A DNA stretch of 64,000 bases from Oscheius sp. JU75 (GCA_037178855.1 JASJZC010000007.1:5890001-5954000), one strand, 5' to 3'; shown: positions 13,568 to 25,406, counted from the first letter of the stretch. The notes: generated by a model from the letters alone, not told the origin. Made by a program: numbers and translations.

Positions 13568-15128
13568 ATGGGCAATACAGAATCCAACGTCGACTCTTCC
13601 GCTTCTCGATCCGGCTCAACCGGTCCAGCAGTTTATTTGCCGTCTCCACTTGGACACCGTAGAACGGGCAGCTGTCGGTAAATAAGTTAACGCGTTACAG
13701 AGATGAATCGGTTTCTCATGCCCGATCAACCTGAAAAACGAGACAAAAATTGAACGTTCTTGTTTTCAGAAAGTCTACCGAACGAAATATAAACGATAAT
13801 CTCCGAAGGTCAAAGTCTTGTCGTGGCAAGGACAGGTGAACTGTTTTTAATACAAAATATTGTAGTTTTTAGACACACGAGACGTGCAATATGCACTACG
13901 ACCGGTTTAACTCTTCATCAGAAAGCCCTTTTGATCCGCAAATGGAATCGCATGGACCGAGGTTTGTTACTTCCGGGTTGCTTTTCGGACCACCGCTTCG
14001 TTGTTTTCAGTAGTTTGACACCAATCATGCAATGACGTAGGGCACAAGACAGCCACGACATGTAATGTATTGTTCTCAAAAATTTCTTTGCAGCTACCGT
14101 CTACGAGTTGGGCAAGATGATGTTCGAAAGCGTGTTCCATGATAACCCTCAATGGCTGGTCTATGTTGATCTGAAAACAGATGAGTCCAACTGGTCCAGC
14201 CATATCAATTTCAAGATCCATGTTCAGGTGATCTTGTGCTCCTTATCGGCTCACATCACCCTATTTTTAGCGATTTGTTACCGCTCTCGTAGAGTGTATG
14301 CGCCGGCTCAAAGAACCTTCATCTGCCTGTGACATCCTTAGGTTTTGAGCTTCCCTGTCCACGGACTGATTGAATGTTCAGGGATTTCGGAGCTCTTTAT
14401 GCGAACCAGACAAAACGAGTTTCGGCTCAATATTTCGAGCGACTTGCAAATGCACTGAACAGGGCGGCCGCTCTGCTACAAGAGGCCGATCATCAACAGA
14501 TTGAGGTTTTATTAATTATGTACTATATACATCAGGTATATAGAAAACTGAAGCCAGACTGGACCTCAATGCAGATGCTCCAGATTGGGAGAGATCTTCT
14601 ACGTCCAACTCCACAGTTACAGTAATCTTTAGCACACAAATTCCATACAACTCAATGGTTTCAGACATCTACACTGCCACCTACCCCTTCCAGCATCCAT
14701 ACAGTGAAATCTGCAACGACTGTTGAAGAGAGAGAAAAGAAGAAGTCTCGTCCGCTAATTTCACGTCACAGTGAGACCCACATTGAGGTGGACACACGAC
14801 GAACTTCACATGCTAGCAGTAGATGCTGTTCGTCAAACGAAGAACCGGTAGATTTATTCCTCTATGAAATCAATGATTATAACATTTTCAGCACGTCTGT
14901 CCAATCACAGCTGAAGCCTGGGTAGTATTGTCAGCTTTTCTCGCCAACCAGGTAAGAAAAGGGCGAACAGCAATTAGAGATCATTTCCAGATCAAACTTG
15001 GGTACGAACTAGAGCGAATGTTGAAAAACGAAATGAACAAACTCGGTCTCGGAGAACTAACACTGGTAGCTCCAACATCCGCACTGGACATTGATCTCGC
15101 CAAACGACCTGTCCATGCAAATAGTTGA
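13568..15128 (+). CDS. N-myristoylatable globin with a long insertion before the last helix
   Basis: Nine exons can be joined in frame (13568-13677, 13770-13835, 13873-13961, 14094-14227, 14271-14341, 14382-14621, 14694-14847, 14892-14951, 14991-15128), giving 353 residues. The start MGNTES places Gly2 for N-myristoylation, as in several Caenorhabditis globins, so membrane attachment and a signalling or redox role are more likely than oxygen storage. The A helix reads LTLHQKALLIRKWNRM, the B region VYELGKMMFESVF, and the E helix HVQRFVTAL with His at E7. The F segment reads ILRDFGALYANQ: Tyr stands where the proximal F8 His is expected. About 100 residues rich in Ser, Arg and Lys separate the G helix (YFERLANAL) from a probable H helix (AWVVLSAFLANQ). 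A TTCAG acceptor ends at 13566, next to the ATG. The gene converges on the K2P gene 84 bp away. Confidence 0.75.
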
Positions 15129-15153
15129 AAATGTTGTGTACAGTTAAAGCTTG

Positions 15154-15159
15154 TTTATT
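15154..15159 (-). terminator. Poly(A) signal AATAAA of the K2P channel gene
   Basis: AATAAA on the minus strand lies 53 nt beyond the K2P stop codon at 15212, in the short gap between the two convergent genes. Confidence 0.5.
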
Positions 15160-15211
15160 GAGCCTTAAAGCTATCCGCATGTCTTGATCCGTCAAAAGAT
15201 AAAGCTGCTCT

Positions 15212-17061
15212 CTAGTCAGATTCCTCTTCGCGCTCAAGAAGGACATCCGTCTCATTCACTAGTATCTCGTCATGCTCCTCGTCATTGTTGTTTTCACCAA
15301 TCTGCTCACACACTTGCAGTCCTGACTCCATCTCAACGAGACGAGTTACCTGAAAAGTATTTTATTTTATTGCTGCTGTCTTTTAGACCTCATCAGGGCT
15401 TTTGCACTTGGGAGAGTCAATTTCGGAAACCCAATGTACGCCATCGGATCGAAGAACAACTTGTTTGACTCCGGGTAGTGAGAGACTTGTCTGAGTGGAA
15501 CGGCTGAGACTTCGATCAGAGATGGACTTCTTTTCGTCCTCGTCTAGGGTTTCAACTATCTCCGGGATGCACAACTGACTTTCTTCGCGGCCCGCCTCAT
15601 AGGTCTTCCGCATCTAAAAAGCAAGACAGGTCAAGAGTTACTTAAAGATTTTTAAACTTTCTGCTGCAACAGATTCAAAACCATCGAGACCAATGAGAGC
15701 CCGATAAGGATTGTCCAGAACATGGTCAAGAGCAGTTTTGGTGATGATGGAACCAGATCACCCAATCCAATGGTACTCAGCGATATGAAGAAAAAGTAAC
15801 AGGATTCGAACAGTGTCCAATTTTGATCCCATTGGGAGAGAAAAAAGGAACAAAGGAACACCTATAATGATCTGTCAATTTTCGTATTTGATAGACGAAC
15901 CCATCCCACTATCAACGACACACCGACGACGATAGGAAGATCAAAAAGCCTAAGATCTCTGCGCTCGAGTTCTTCAATCTCTCGCATTTCTCGCACTGAC
16001 TGCTTTGTGAAGCATCTGGAAAATAAATGTAAAGTGATACATCATAGCTCACATACCGCAGGACTCTTCTCGTCAGGCGCTTAGTTTGAAACCAAGGGTA
16101 TTTCATGCTGAAAGTGAGCATTTGCCCAACATCCTGCAGAACCAACAGCACAAGAGGAATTCCGAACAGAGCGAAGATCATGGTAAAAACTCTTCCCAGA
16201 GTAGTCATCGGATATATGTGACCGTAGCCTGCAAACAACATTCATCATCCAGTGGAATTGACGAGCGTCTTGCCAATTGTGGTGCAAATAGTGCCGGCAA
16301 AAAGCAGAGCTGTGTAGAAGTCCCATTCTAGTCGTTGGTCACTCCATCGAACACCCAGACTCTGCTCATAGAGATCGAGCTCACTGTAAAGGTGATCGCT
16401 TAAAAACAAAAAGTTCTCTCTTTCAGCCGGACTACTGGTTAATGGCCATTCTTAACGGGTCGGAGACCTGGCAGAAGAAAGCCAAGGGTGTGACGCCTAA
16501 CCCATTACTTCCCTTTTCCACTTCCCCACACCGAAAACCGGATGCTATCAGCGAAAAAGAAGCTCACTGTTGAAGAAAGATCTTCAGTCGTTCTGTGGTG
16601 GTTCCTTTGATATAGATTAGATAATCGGAGTTGTTGAACATTCGATTCATCAGAAAGCTGATTTCCAGGTTGCGATTCGTTTCCATTTTCTAAACTGAAT
16701 TGTGGAAAGAATGTCGAAGGAATTGTACCTTTGACCAATCGTTTTTGAGCCGACTCTGGTAAGGCTTCTCGACTAACAGAAATACACTGGCTCCGAAAGT
16801 GGTGTACAGGAGAAAGACAAGAATCAAAATCACATGCTGAAAATGATTGTCGAAGTTCTCCACATTTACAAACCTTCAACCCATATTTGTGGTAGGCTCG
16901 ATGAGCTATGACAAAACATAAAGGCGGCTTCTCCTGGAGTTGCACTACTTTCCGTCTACCGGCTTCATGTGCACGTCCAGCAATCTGAAAAAAGGGGCAT
17001 ATTTGGAGCAGAAACAAAGAGAACTCACAGTGGTTATTGAAAATCTGCGCACTTGGAACAT
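15212..17061 (-). CDS. Two-pore-domain potassium channel (TWK/K2P family)
   Basis: This K2P subunit would sit in the plasma membrane and carry a background K+ current as a dimer. Ten exons (17061-17029, 16984-16874, 16836-16729, 16689-16568, 16383-16274, 16228-16057, 16015-15901, 15861-15658, 15613-15389, 15349-15212) give exactly 445 residues. In order: a basic N-terminus, M1 (HVILILVFLLYTTFGASVFL), an extracellular cap with glycosylation sites, the first filter TIGYGHIYP, M2, a charged loop, M3 (PIVVGVSLIVGW), the second filter TIGLGD, M4, and an acidic C-terminal tail of about 120 residues. The intron that splits the first filter starts with GC rather than GT. An open frame of about 95 codons at 17350-17180 looks like another coding exon, but its GTAAGT donor is out of phase with the exon at 17061, so it may be untranslated or an alternative start. 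I cannot assign the worm paralogue. Confidence 0.9.
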
Positions 17062-17494
17062 GCTAGGAACGCAATCAAAAGCGCATTCCTAATCTACTCA
17101 GGGAAAGTGAATCCAACGTATAATCAACTAAAGGCCACATAGTGTTCCTCATAGTGGGGATTTCAAACATCATTAATAGACTTACATCCTTCAATCCCGA
17201 AGTCCCTCTTAAGATTTGTTGATGGGCTGTGTTAAGAAGACCCTGTCCAGCAAACCGACGATTTCTTCTGGTCGTGTCGATTTCCGTCCGCTGATCGACC
17301 AGAGCAGGTAGCATGAACTGAGCAAGACCCGATAAACTTTGTCTTGTACTTAGATTTTTCATTTTTCGTGTTCTAAACAGAGCTGTTAGCAGTGTCACAT
17401 AAATAGACATTGAGCATGTGAAGATGGTTGTTAGGGTGGTCCAGGACCAAGGGTGAAATAGGGCCCGGGGGCATCAGCTGCCATAACCGATTCT

Positions 17495-17731
17495 TTGGCA
17501 CACATGGATGCCCATATTCACACTAATTTGCATGGATTTGGAGTCAGTGGTTTGTATCAGAGGAAGGACAACATGACTGTTTGGGCACAAATGCCCACAT
17601 CTGGAAATGGATATAGCCTTGATATTGCTCTTGATTACTTCCTATTAGCCATGCAAAACAAGTACTTGACCCTTGACGGATTCCGCGGCACTGTGTCTAA
17701 AACGCGACTGATTGAGGCTGACCTCAAATAG
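17495..17731 (+). other. Short unassigned ORF followed by a poly(A)-like signal
   Basis: An open frame of about 75 codons from an ATG near 17503 ends in EADLK and TAG, with AATAAA less than 15 nt later. The sequence (GFGVSGLYQRKDN, SLDIALDYFLLAMQN) reads like ordinary protein, but I do not recognise it and see no upstream exons. It could be the last exon of an undetected gene, a remnant of an element, or chance. Confidence 0.2.
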
Positions 17732-17836
17732 GAGAAAATAAAAATTTTGTGGCCTGTTTAATGGTTAAGAGGGTCGAATAGATTCACGTCGCGGGTCTTC
17801 AAAGACTCGCAAAAAGGAAGGAATGGCAGTTAATCT

Positions 17837-18221
17837 CTAGGGAGAGTCAAAATCTCGCAAAATGGCGGCAGTAGTAAGTAATGACTTGCTCTGAACAGCT
17901 TTCTTATGTTTTTTGTGCAATTTCGAGGGAAACAGACGTAGTCGCTGTTCGCAAAGACAGATAACTCCCAAAGCGCATAACGACAAGACTGAGACACACG
18001 TGCCCCTTGATTTTCCTTTCTGTCAGACACATCTTTCAAATTTAGAAGAAAAAAGGTACCGCGTCTGGAGTTTGAGGAACATCTGGAACGATTTCAGCCT
18101 CTTCCATTTCGAATCCGATTACTGTATCATCGTCATCCACCTCTTCTTTTACTTCAGTAGTCGAAAGCTCACCTTGGATCTCGACAATCGAAGTATTGTC
18201 TTCTTCAACCGTCGATTCCAT
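17837..18221 (-). CDS. Small acidic protein with a hydrophobic segment, unknown
   Basis: Two exons, 18221 to about 18062 and about 18021-17837, join through a 40-nt intron and give roughly 115 residues. The N-terminal half is very acidic (MESTVEEDNTS, EEVDDDD, EMEEAEIVPD). The second half has a Cys-rich hydrophobic stretch (CVSVLSLCALGVICLC) that could span a membrane, followed by a basic tail (KLHKKHKK). A TTTTACAG acceptor lies 9 nt before the ATG. The protein matches no family I know. The second exon is the weaker part: other acceptors would change its frame. Confidence 0.4.
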
Positions 18222-18239
18222 ACTTTTAGCTGTAAAAGA

Positions 18240-19550
18240 AGTTGGTTATAGTGCAACGAGTGCATAAGGGAATAGAAGAAGCAGAAGAATTATCTCTTCA
18301 TCTCTGAAGGACATTATAGCCTTTCCATCATTTTTACGAAGGACTAGCTGAAAATCCAAAAATGATACGACACACAAGGCCAACAAGGAGCATCTGACTC
18401 TGCAGGAATCTTTGAGTGGCTTATGAATGCAGCTGATTGGATCTGGATTCTACCAAATTAGCGAATGGCCCTCAGTATGATGATAAACATCGATGTTGAT
18501 AGCTCCTCAATCGAGTTTCCCTCTCCCATATCTTGTTTTTCAGAATGAACTTATCTTTTGTCTGTAAAAACGGCGCCAATCGGTCTCATTTAAAAGAGCA
18601 AACTCAGCTGTTTTTCATAGAAGATTGTGCTCTGTTCTCACATTGAGCTAAACCAAATAACCGGATCTTGTGCATAACATAGTCCTTATCTTCAGATATT
18701 TCCTTCCTGCTGTAGTCTGATCCAAGTTCAGGATGTAGGCATGCAAAGCATATGCCCAGAGAACCGTGTTTATGTGCGTTTCGGCTCTTTGAGAGGGTCA
18801 TTTCGAGGAAAGAGCTATCAGCTAAGGGGACGAAGTACAGATCATTCGACTACCGTAGCCTTCTTTTTCGCGTAAACAGCTTTATCCGGGTCAATTGTGC
18901 GGAACTGATCAAATGAACATCCTTGAGATTGGATAAACAAACACAGCTAAGAACCTGTTCAAAAGCTTTGTTTTCTCAGATTCAAGTGAATACCACAACA
19001 GCAGATTAGATCCGACTCAAGGTCTCCAAGTGTAACATGTTCAAGTTATTCTCTAGATTGGCAAACAAGAAAAAACGAGATGCGGTTTAATTAAAAGTCT
19101 TGAACGAGATATATAGAATTGGGACCCAGTGTTCAACACAAGAAGCAGAAAATACGTGCTTGCGTCACATTCTTCTTTCCTTGCTCTTTATCTCTTATGC
19201 CAACTCTGACCATTAGTAGTGGGATCGGATTAAGTACGTGTAAATCTAGTGGTACTGACCCTGTTCAGTTAGTATATCACCAAGACATTAGTATAAACGA
19301 TTGTTTATTTCATGATTTTTACTTGTATGACAACGGCTGCACGACAATTGAAAGAATCCCGTTAAGGCAATAAATAATATGCTGAGCAGTCAGAATTGTG
19401 AATGCAAGGTAATTATTAATGGTTATTAGGGTTTCGAGATCACGTTAATAGTGAGACCAATGTGGGGTCCTTGATCGTATGCGGGAGACAAAGTAAGAGA
19501 GGAACAATTGAATATCCTAAAAATTTCAAAAATCCGTAAGTATATTGACC
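18240..19550. other. No gene seen
   Basis: Only short frames on both strands (up to 84 codons) without splice-linked partners. Part of it is presumably promoter of the minus-strand gene that starts at 18221 and 3' flank of the gene ending at 19554. Confidence 0.4.
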
Positions 19551-19553
19551 AAG

Positions 19554-19913
19554 TTAGGCCAAAGACAGCGACTGTGTAAGAATCGCCAACGCTGAGAGAA
19601 GCTTCGGTTGACTAATTGTCCTAGTAGTTATCGTTTTTGTAGATGTATACTTTGAGCGAATTTGGGCCATCTTCAAAGGACGGAACACGTCTGAAATAGT
19701 AAAATCAGTTAAGGTAATTGAATGGAATAATACTGTGGCTCGCCGTATAAGAAAGTACAGCTTACCAATAGGATTGACAATGGTTTCCTTGTGGGCTACC
19801 ACAGGCTCTGGCAGTTCAAACCGAGTAAAGACTCCGAATAGCGGAGGACGGTTGTGTAATTTAGAATGATAGAAATCGGCCTCATTAGGCGGAAGTGGAA
19901 ACTCAGGGATCAT
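19554..19913 (-). CDS. Small basic protein, unknown (start uncertain)
   Basis: Two exons, 19913-19766 and 19690-19554, are linked by a clean GTAAGC...TATTTCAG intron and encode 94 residues from the ATG that opens MIPEFPLPP. The same frame stays open upstream to about 20057 without another ATG, so a 5' exon is possible. The first exon is Pro-rich with FYHSKLHNRPPLFGVFTRF; the second is basic and Ser/Thr-rich (SKYTSTKTITTRTIS). No domain is recognised. The in-frame splice and exon-like composition support a real gene. Confidence 0.4.
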   Translation of the reverse strand: MIPEFPLPPNEADFYHSKLHNRPPLFGVFTRFELPEPVVAHKETIVNPIGKLYFLIRRATVLFHSITLTDFTISDVFRPLKMAQIRSKYTSTKTITTRTISQPKLLSALAILTQSLSLA

Positions 19914-20059
19914 AGCGTGTGGTGACACTGTGGCGGATTGAGTACGGTACCCGAAGTATCTGAGTTGGGGGTGCGAAAGATAACGCTTCGGTTCGCCATT
20001 TCTCCTGCACTTATGTACGGAAAGGGTGGGCGGAGCGGAGACTGCGACAAAGGACAAAC

Positions 20060-23000
20060 CATGCTACAGGCCCCGGGAGAACCCTGTCTTTCCACGCCCA
20101 CCCAGAAAAAACATTCCTAGCATTCCACACGCCTAAGGTGTGAGTGGTGACGCAGAACCAAATATTGGTTCAGGATAAAGCCGAGATTTATCGATAGCGA
20201 GTTGGATTTCCCCCGACTACACGGAAGGATGACATCACATCATTCCCAACACTGGGTGGTTCTAGCATGGCGGGTGCAAAGAGAGCTTTCAGGTGTTTCG
20301 CTTCCGGAAAGTCTTATCTCCACTACCCAATGACCTGCAAGTTTTTCAACTACAAACATCGTTTGCAATGATATGAACCATTATCAAAAAGATTACACCA
20401 TTCTCGAATTCTCACGGGCCCCCTGCAACATTGTAAAGGTGTGGCTCAAGCTTGCGAAAGCTTTTGAATGTGGTTCGCTGATTCACCGAGCCTCCGGGCT
20501 AACAAATGGGTCTTTACCGAGATCGTCGTCGTAATGCTCTTTGTGTATGGAGAAAACCAGTCGTTCCACGTCAACTGGAGAGGGCAATTCGGCCATGTAA
20601 ATGAGAACTGAGTCACTTTTGACTCATACGGTTTTTCGAAATCGAACAGGCTAACAAATTTATGACTTCCTGCCCAAGTTCTAATTGTGTCGCGAAACAA
20701 TTAAATCAATTGCTTCATTTTTCTTTATTGACTACAGTACTACGGGTCGGGAGATCTCTCTCTCTCTCTCTCTCTCCCTCTCTCTCTCTTTCAACTTGTT
20801 TATAAAATTGCTTGCCAGACAAGATCAAGGACATCAACGAATTCATCAGAATGCTGGCTGTTCGTCGCTCTTCGTGATAAGAATGCTAAACCCTGTGTCT
20901 AAAAACAGCTAATACCCAGACAGTCCAAACAGTGAACAATGAAAGATTATGCTTGTGACTTTGAATCATACTGAGGAGGTATCTGGTGAATAATGTACTC
21001 CCCGTGCACTTGCCGTATGTCTAACTTATGTGCGTGGTTCACAGTTTGCTTAAGGGGTGACTAGTTACCGGATGGACTACACCCTCAACATCACTTATGA
21101 TGACGGAACTGTCAAATTCAGAGCCTGTACTGATTTTAAGTTTATCAAGCGGAACAAGAGCTTACATCAAAGGCTATCGGTAACCGACCCGCTTCTGGCT
21201 GTAGTTGCGTCTTTGTGGGCCAGAGCCACGTGCAGTAGCAGAGGCCATTGTGTACAAAAGGGCTTTGCGTGCTCTTTGAAGAGTTTCTGGCGCCATTTGC
21301 ATCATGTCATCAATCTAGCTCACCGGATTCCGAGAGGCATATCGAGTATTCGTCTGCGTCACAGTAATTTTATGGGTGCAAAGGTTCTGGAAAAGGGATG
21401 TCTTCGGCAATTTGGAGATAAGAAAAACGAAGGGAAGATAGTTGAAGGAAACGAACAATTGGAGATATTACTGCGGGGGTTTAGGGAAAAAGGACGAAAT
21501 TTTGCAATCTCCTTCATTCTTTTTGTTTAAAAAACTAATTGACGTGAACGGAAGTAGTTCGCTGGTTCAACGAAATTTGGGAGAAAATAAGGAACGCGGC
21601 CTTGGGCTTTCATAACTGTCAAAATATTTGTTAGCTGATAAGTAGAAGCGAAGATTAGCTGAAACGAATCAGGTAGAGATAAACACCTATCACAAACATC
21701 TTCCAAAATTGCAAGGTAAACGTTTGCCGTATCCTTAAAAATTGTCTTAGGGCTTCGATCGAACTAAATATCTTAGAATGAATAACCACGAAGCTGCCAT
21801 TTAAAATTCTTGGTTCGGGTCACGTTTCAAAGAAAGTCTTATCGGTCCTTCGTGGCCACCACATTGAACGATTATTAATAGTAGTTCAGACCTCATCTTG
21901 CCTTATCGAACCTCAAAAATCACGCGTCCAGTATGGATAAATGCACGAACACTGTTCTTGTAGTACGTACAAGTCATAAAACTGTTCTGGTTACCCGTTT
22001 TGTGTTCCTTTGTTCCTGCTGTGGTGTTTGACAAGGCTCCAGCAGCAGCGTGTAGGGTGATAAGAGACACAATGGTCTTATCAGGAACTGGAGCCTTCTG
22101 AATAGCTTTTCGACTGGACTAGACGTATTGTGAACGTCAGAGAACACGCGATCACGTAGATTTTGTACTTGGTAGGGTAGCTTGACGACAGATGACTTTT
22201 CATCTCATGATGTGTGCTCTGACTGAGCTAGCGTCATTTCGCTGTCACCGGCTCCGGTTTTTTTTCTTCGTGATCTTTAATATGGCTTCAAATGCGGTAG
22301 GTCGGTCTCATTAGAGGAAGAGCTATCAACGACTAATCTCCAATCAGGAATGAAAAAGACTGGATTCTTAGACCAAACGAAATAAGTTTACGGCTCGGTC
22401 GTCCTTCTGACGCATTTGCTCTCTACTTTGGCCTATTTCTTTTTTGTCAATCAAAATTTTTCTCATCCCCGTTCCATCTAGAGGTGTGAATGTTCACAGC
22501 GACATTTTCTTCCGTGCGGCGCACGTGTATTGAGCTAGCCGACGCGCCCATTTCGAAGACTTCTTATCAGAACTGTGGTGGCGGCGTAGGCGATGATAAC
22601 CGGCGTCGAACGACACAGAGAGAGAGAGGGGCTTCCCCACTCGATCTTCGATCCGAGAGCAGACGGTCAGAGTCCGCTTGCGAAACACATTTCGTCGCAA
22701 CAACCACGCGGTTTCGGAACAAGTGTCGTGATCTCTTCCATCGAGTGCAGATGGGGGACGGCATGGGGTTGCAGGAAGAGAATCGTTGTTTTGGAAAGGT
22801 TCTCAATCTTTTACAAAAAGATCCCTGTTAAAGAACAGTGTTTATTACGCAATAGACAGCATGCAGACAAGTAAACTTTAGATCATTTTAGAATGAATCG
22901 TTAACCATTACCAAAACATTAGTTGTTGTCTATTGTCTTTTTTGTTTTCTATCGACAATATTGTCTTCTCATTCCGAAAAAATGAGTATAGCTATAACCA

Positions 23001-23100
23001 TGACTTCCCTACGAAAGGCGGAAGTAGTGTGTGGAACATCACTTCCATGAAACAATAAAATATGCTGACATCTTTTTAGATGAACCCCCTTCCCCGGTTT
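20060..23100. other. Sparse region with an unassigned 153-codon ORF
   Basis: Apart from a CT microsatellite at 20753-20790, the only notable item is an open frame on the plus strand from an ATG at 21072 to 21530 (MDYTLNITYDDG at its start, basic afterwards). It has no recognisable domain and Arg/Cys-rich stretches typical of chance frames. The rest shows nothing I can support. Confidence 0.3.
20753..20790. repeat. CT/GA microsatellite
   Basis: About 38 bp of almost pure CT dinucleotides with one CCC interruption. Confidence 0.9.
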
Positions 23101-23142
23101 GCTCGTACAAGTACGAGCTTTCTTTTCTGGAAAACATGCAGG

Positions 23143-23780
23143 ATCTGTTGGCGTTGTTCCCTCTAGTCATGTTTATGCTCTTGGGACAAAATTTCCTTGT
23201 TGCCTGGGATTTCGTTTTTTCCTCTCCATATTTATCCTAACTACGTAGGTAGCAGTGTCCGCAGCAAAGTCTGTTTCAGGACTTTTCTACTACTTATCCC
23301 GATGAATACTCCCAAATTGTCAAATTCTTGAGAAACCGAAAATGGAGACATCATGCGTTTCATAGATTCGAGGACTTCACTGGTTTGACAAAACCCTCGA
23401 CTTACTATAAGGGATACCATACAACAACGGTTTCGGTAAGCATTTCAAGAATTCTGGAAGTTTAGGCAAATGTTGCTGTAGTCATTTTCGAAGGAAGTGT
23501 AGAAAATTACAAGATAGACAGAAGGGGTATCGTGCTTATATGTGAGATTGAAGGAACAAGAGCCGTTTCCAGACGCTCTGTCATCATTGATAACTTTGTT
23601 TAGAGTAAGGATGTAGATTGCCGACTACCTAGCTTCCCGGCATGGATGAACAATCAAACAGGGCAAATCCTTACAGTGGAATTCAAAGAGAAGTCCGAGC
23701 CTCTTTCTTCAAATTGTCCAAACTTCTAGAGCAATTCTCACGTGCTTAACAGCAACAAGAAGAACTGCGAATGGACGTAT
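23143..23780 (+). CDS. Probable secreted protein gene, multi-exon, unknown; 3' end not resolved
   Basis: An ATG at about 23143 opens a signal-peptide-like sequence (MQDLLALFPLVMFMLLG). Downstream, a CTGTTTCAG acceptor near 23279 starts an open exon (FSTTYPDEYSQIVKFLRN... YYKGYHTTTVS) ending at GTAAGC near 23439. A third exon (NVAVVIFEGSVENYKI) follows an AG near 23465, and a fourth, near 23606, has a Cys pair and NNQTG glycosylation site (KDVDCRLPSFPAWMNNQTG). The frames agree across the joins I propose, but the donors of exons 1 and 3 are weak and I could not fix the exons after about 23700. A further Cys-containing stretch (NCEWTYPC) near 23770 probably belongs to it. No family recognised. 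Confidence 0.35.
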
Positions 23781-24549
23781 CCGTGTATAGAACCAGGAAA
23801 AGTCCAATATAATTTACATGTCCAAGAAGTTCGACAGACTCAGACGTGAAGATGGGCGAGTCCTACTTATCGTCTCAGTATCAACCGATGACAACAAGTC
23901 AAGTCTACAGATCTCTTTCAATTACAAAGATAACAATCCCCTACAAACCAACTCCTTTGACCCGCTATAAAGCGCTAAAACTCAAAACTCGCATGGTTAT
24001 TATTAAAGCTTGTACCACTCTTGGAAGCGAAAAGAGTTAAGAGTCGAGTTAAAGATCTCAGAGCATGGTTTCGTAATTTTTCGGAAAAAAAGTAAAATTT
24101 CGCCGCTGTCCATCAGGTTTTAGCTTCGGGACGATGGTCGTTAAAGTGACAAATGAGGGTGGACCGAATGTATTGGCTGAACAGTCATCGATATTCAGTT
24201 TAAGTTGACGTTAATGAACTTTCCCCGCTGACAGAAGGTTTATTCGTAACAAAAAAGGTTTCAAACCTCTGTTATCTTGGAAGAACGCCGGTCGTTTTAT
24301 AATTCTTGGTGCCTACATAGGCTCACACGTGGTCTGACTGCGTCACGTCTTTTGGGTGTATCTTCGGTACAAACGTACCCTTATCTTTATGCGCACTCCT
24401 TTAATTCCTTCCTTATCGTTGTCAGCAAATATCCTCGACTGGACCTCTTAATGAAACGGGTAATCAATAGACCCTTCATTTGGAATGACAAAGCGGTACA
24501 AGTGAGTGGATACAAGGTGTTGTCTGGGGTAAAATGACTACTGGATGAC

Positions 24550-25309
24550 TTATGGCTTGACGTAAGTCTTATGAACGAAGCGAACCATGCTGACATCGCC
24601 GTCAACTGTGATCTGGTCTATTTCTCTTGGGCTGTTGTTGGGTCGATAGTTGAATTTGACGTACGGAAGCCCATCTACATCCACCTGAAGCAAATAAAGT
24701 ATTATTTCAGTGCAAAACCATACCGCTACACTCTTCTCGTAAGCGTGAACTACGATATCGTGGGTAATTCCTTTGCTGAAGGGGAACTGTCCAATGTGTC
24801 TTTCCTCGTTGAGCCATGTCCCGTTCGATGTACTGTTTCGAACGACCGCTTCCTGCAAGGTCATTGTTAGATCTTCGTCCCCGTTACAGATCTGACGTTG
24901 AACTAGAAAAACTGCAAGGTAATGACTCAGATAAGATGGGCGTGTCGGGTCGACCGGGGCTGTAGGCTACGTACAGCACAAAACCTAACCTTCACTTTCG
25001 GCTGGGGCATGTCGACCCGGAAATGGAAGAAGAACTCCTGACCAGACATGAAGTTAATGTTGAATCGGACGGCCGTCAGAGAAGGAGTCAAGGTGATCTT
25101 GACTGATTGAGGACTCACAAAACATTTCTCGAGAAGATCGAACGAGAAGGGAACAGCCTAAAGAGGAAATGATACCATTCAATAAAAAGACTTACTGGTC
25201 GATCAACGGTGATGAGACGTTCCTCTTTCTCAGATGGGTTTCCGACCAGCAGTTTTCCATCAAGGCCGACAGACAACTGAAAAAGTGAAAGTGAAGAAGG
25301 ATGCTTCAT
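24550..25309 (-). CDS. lec: Galectin, second unit (possibly the second domain of the neighbouring gene)
   Basis: Exons 25309-25196, 25157-24990, 24891-24724 and 24684-24550 encode 194 residues if the ATG at 25309 is used. The carbohydrate-recognition domain is clear: FHFRVDMPQ, VVRNSTSNGTW, LNEERHIGQFPF, a HDIVVHAYEKSVAV strand, then VDGLPYVKFNYR and ITVDGDVSMV. The Trp...Glu-x-Arg core that contacts beta-galactosides reads TWLNEER. Galectins are made without a signal peptide and bind beta-galactosides outside or inside cells. The phase-0 acceptor TTTTTCAG inside the first exon (after 25277) would also accept the upstream galectin's exon ending at 25513, giving a tandem-repeat galectin of two domains. 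Both readings are open. Worm lec-8/9/10 proteins look most alike, from memory. Confidence 0.8.
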
Positions 25310-25406
25310 TCTTTTAAGGTTCGTATCGACATGACAGTATGCAATGACGAAGGTAAAGCTGTATGAAACAAGACACGCGCAGTAAGTGAAATGAGCGAAG
25401 GCTTTC

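Noticed and set aside
21072..21530. 153-codon plus-strand ORF
   Set aside because: No domain, no splice partners, composition typical of a chance frame; kept only as a note in the region entry.
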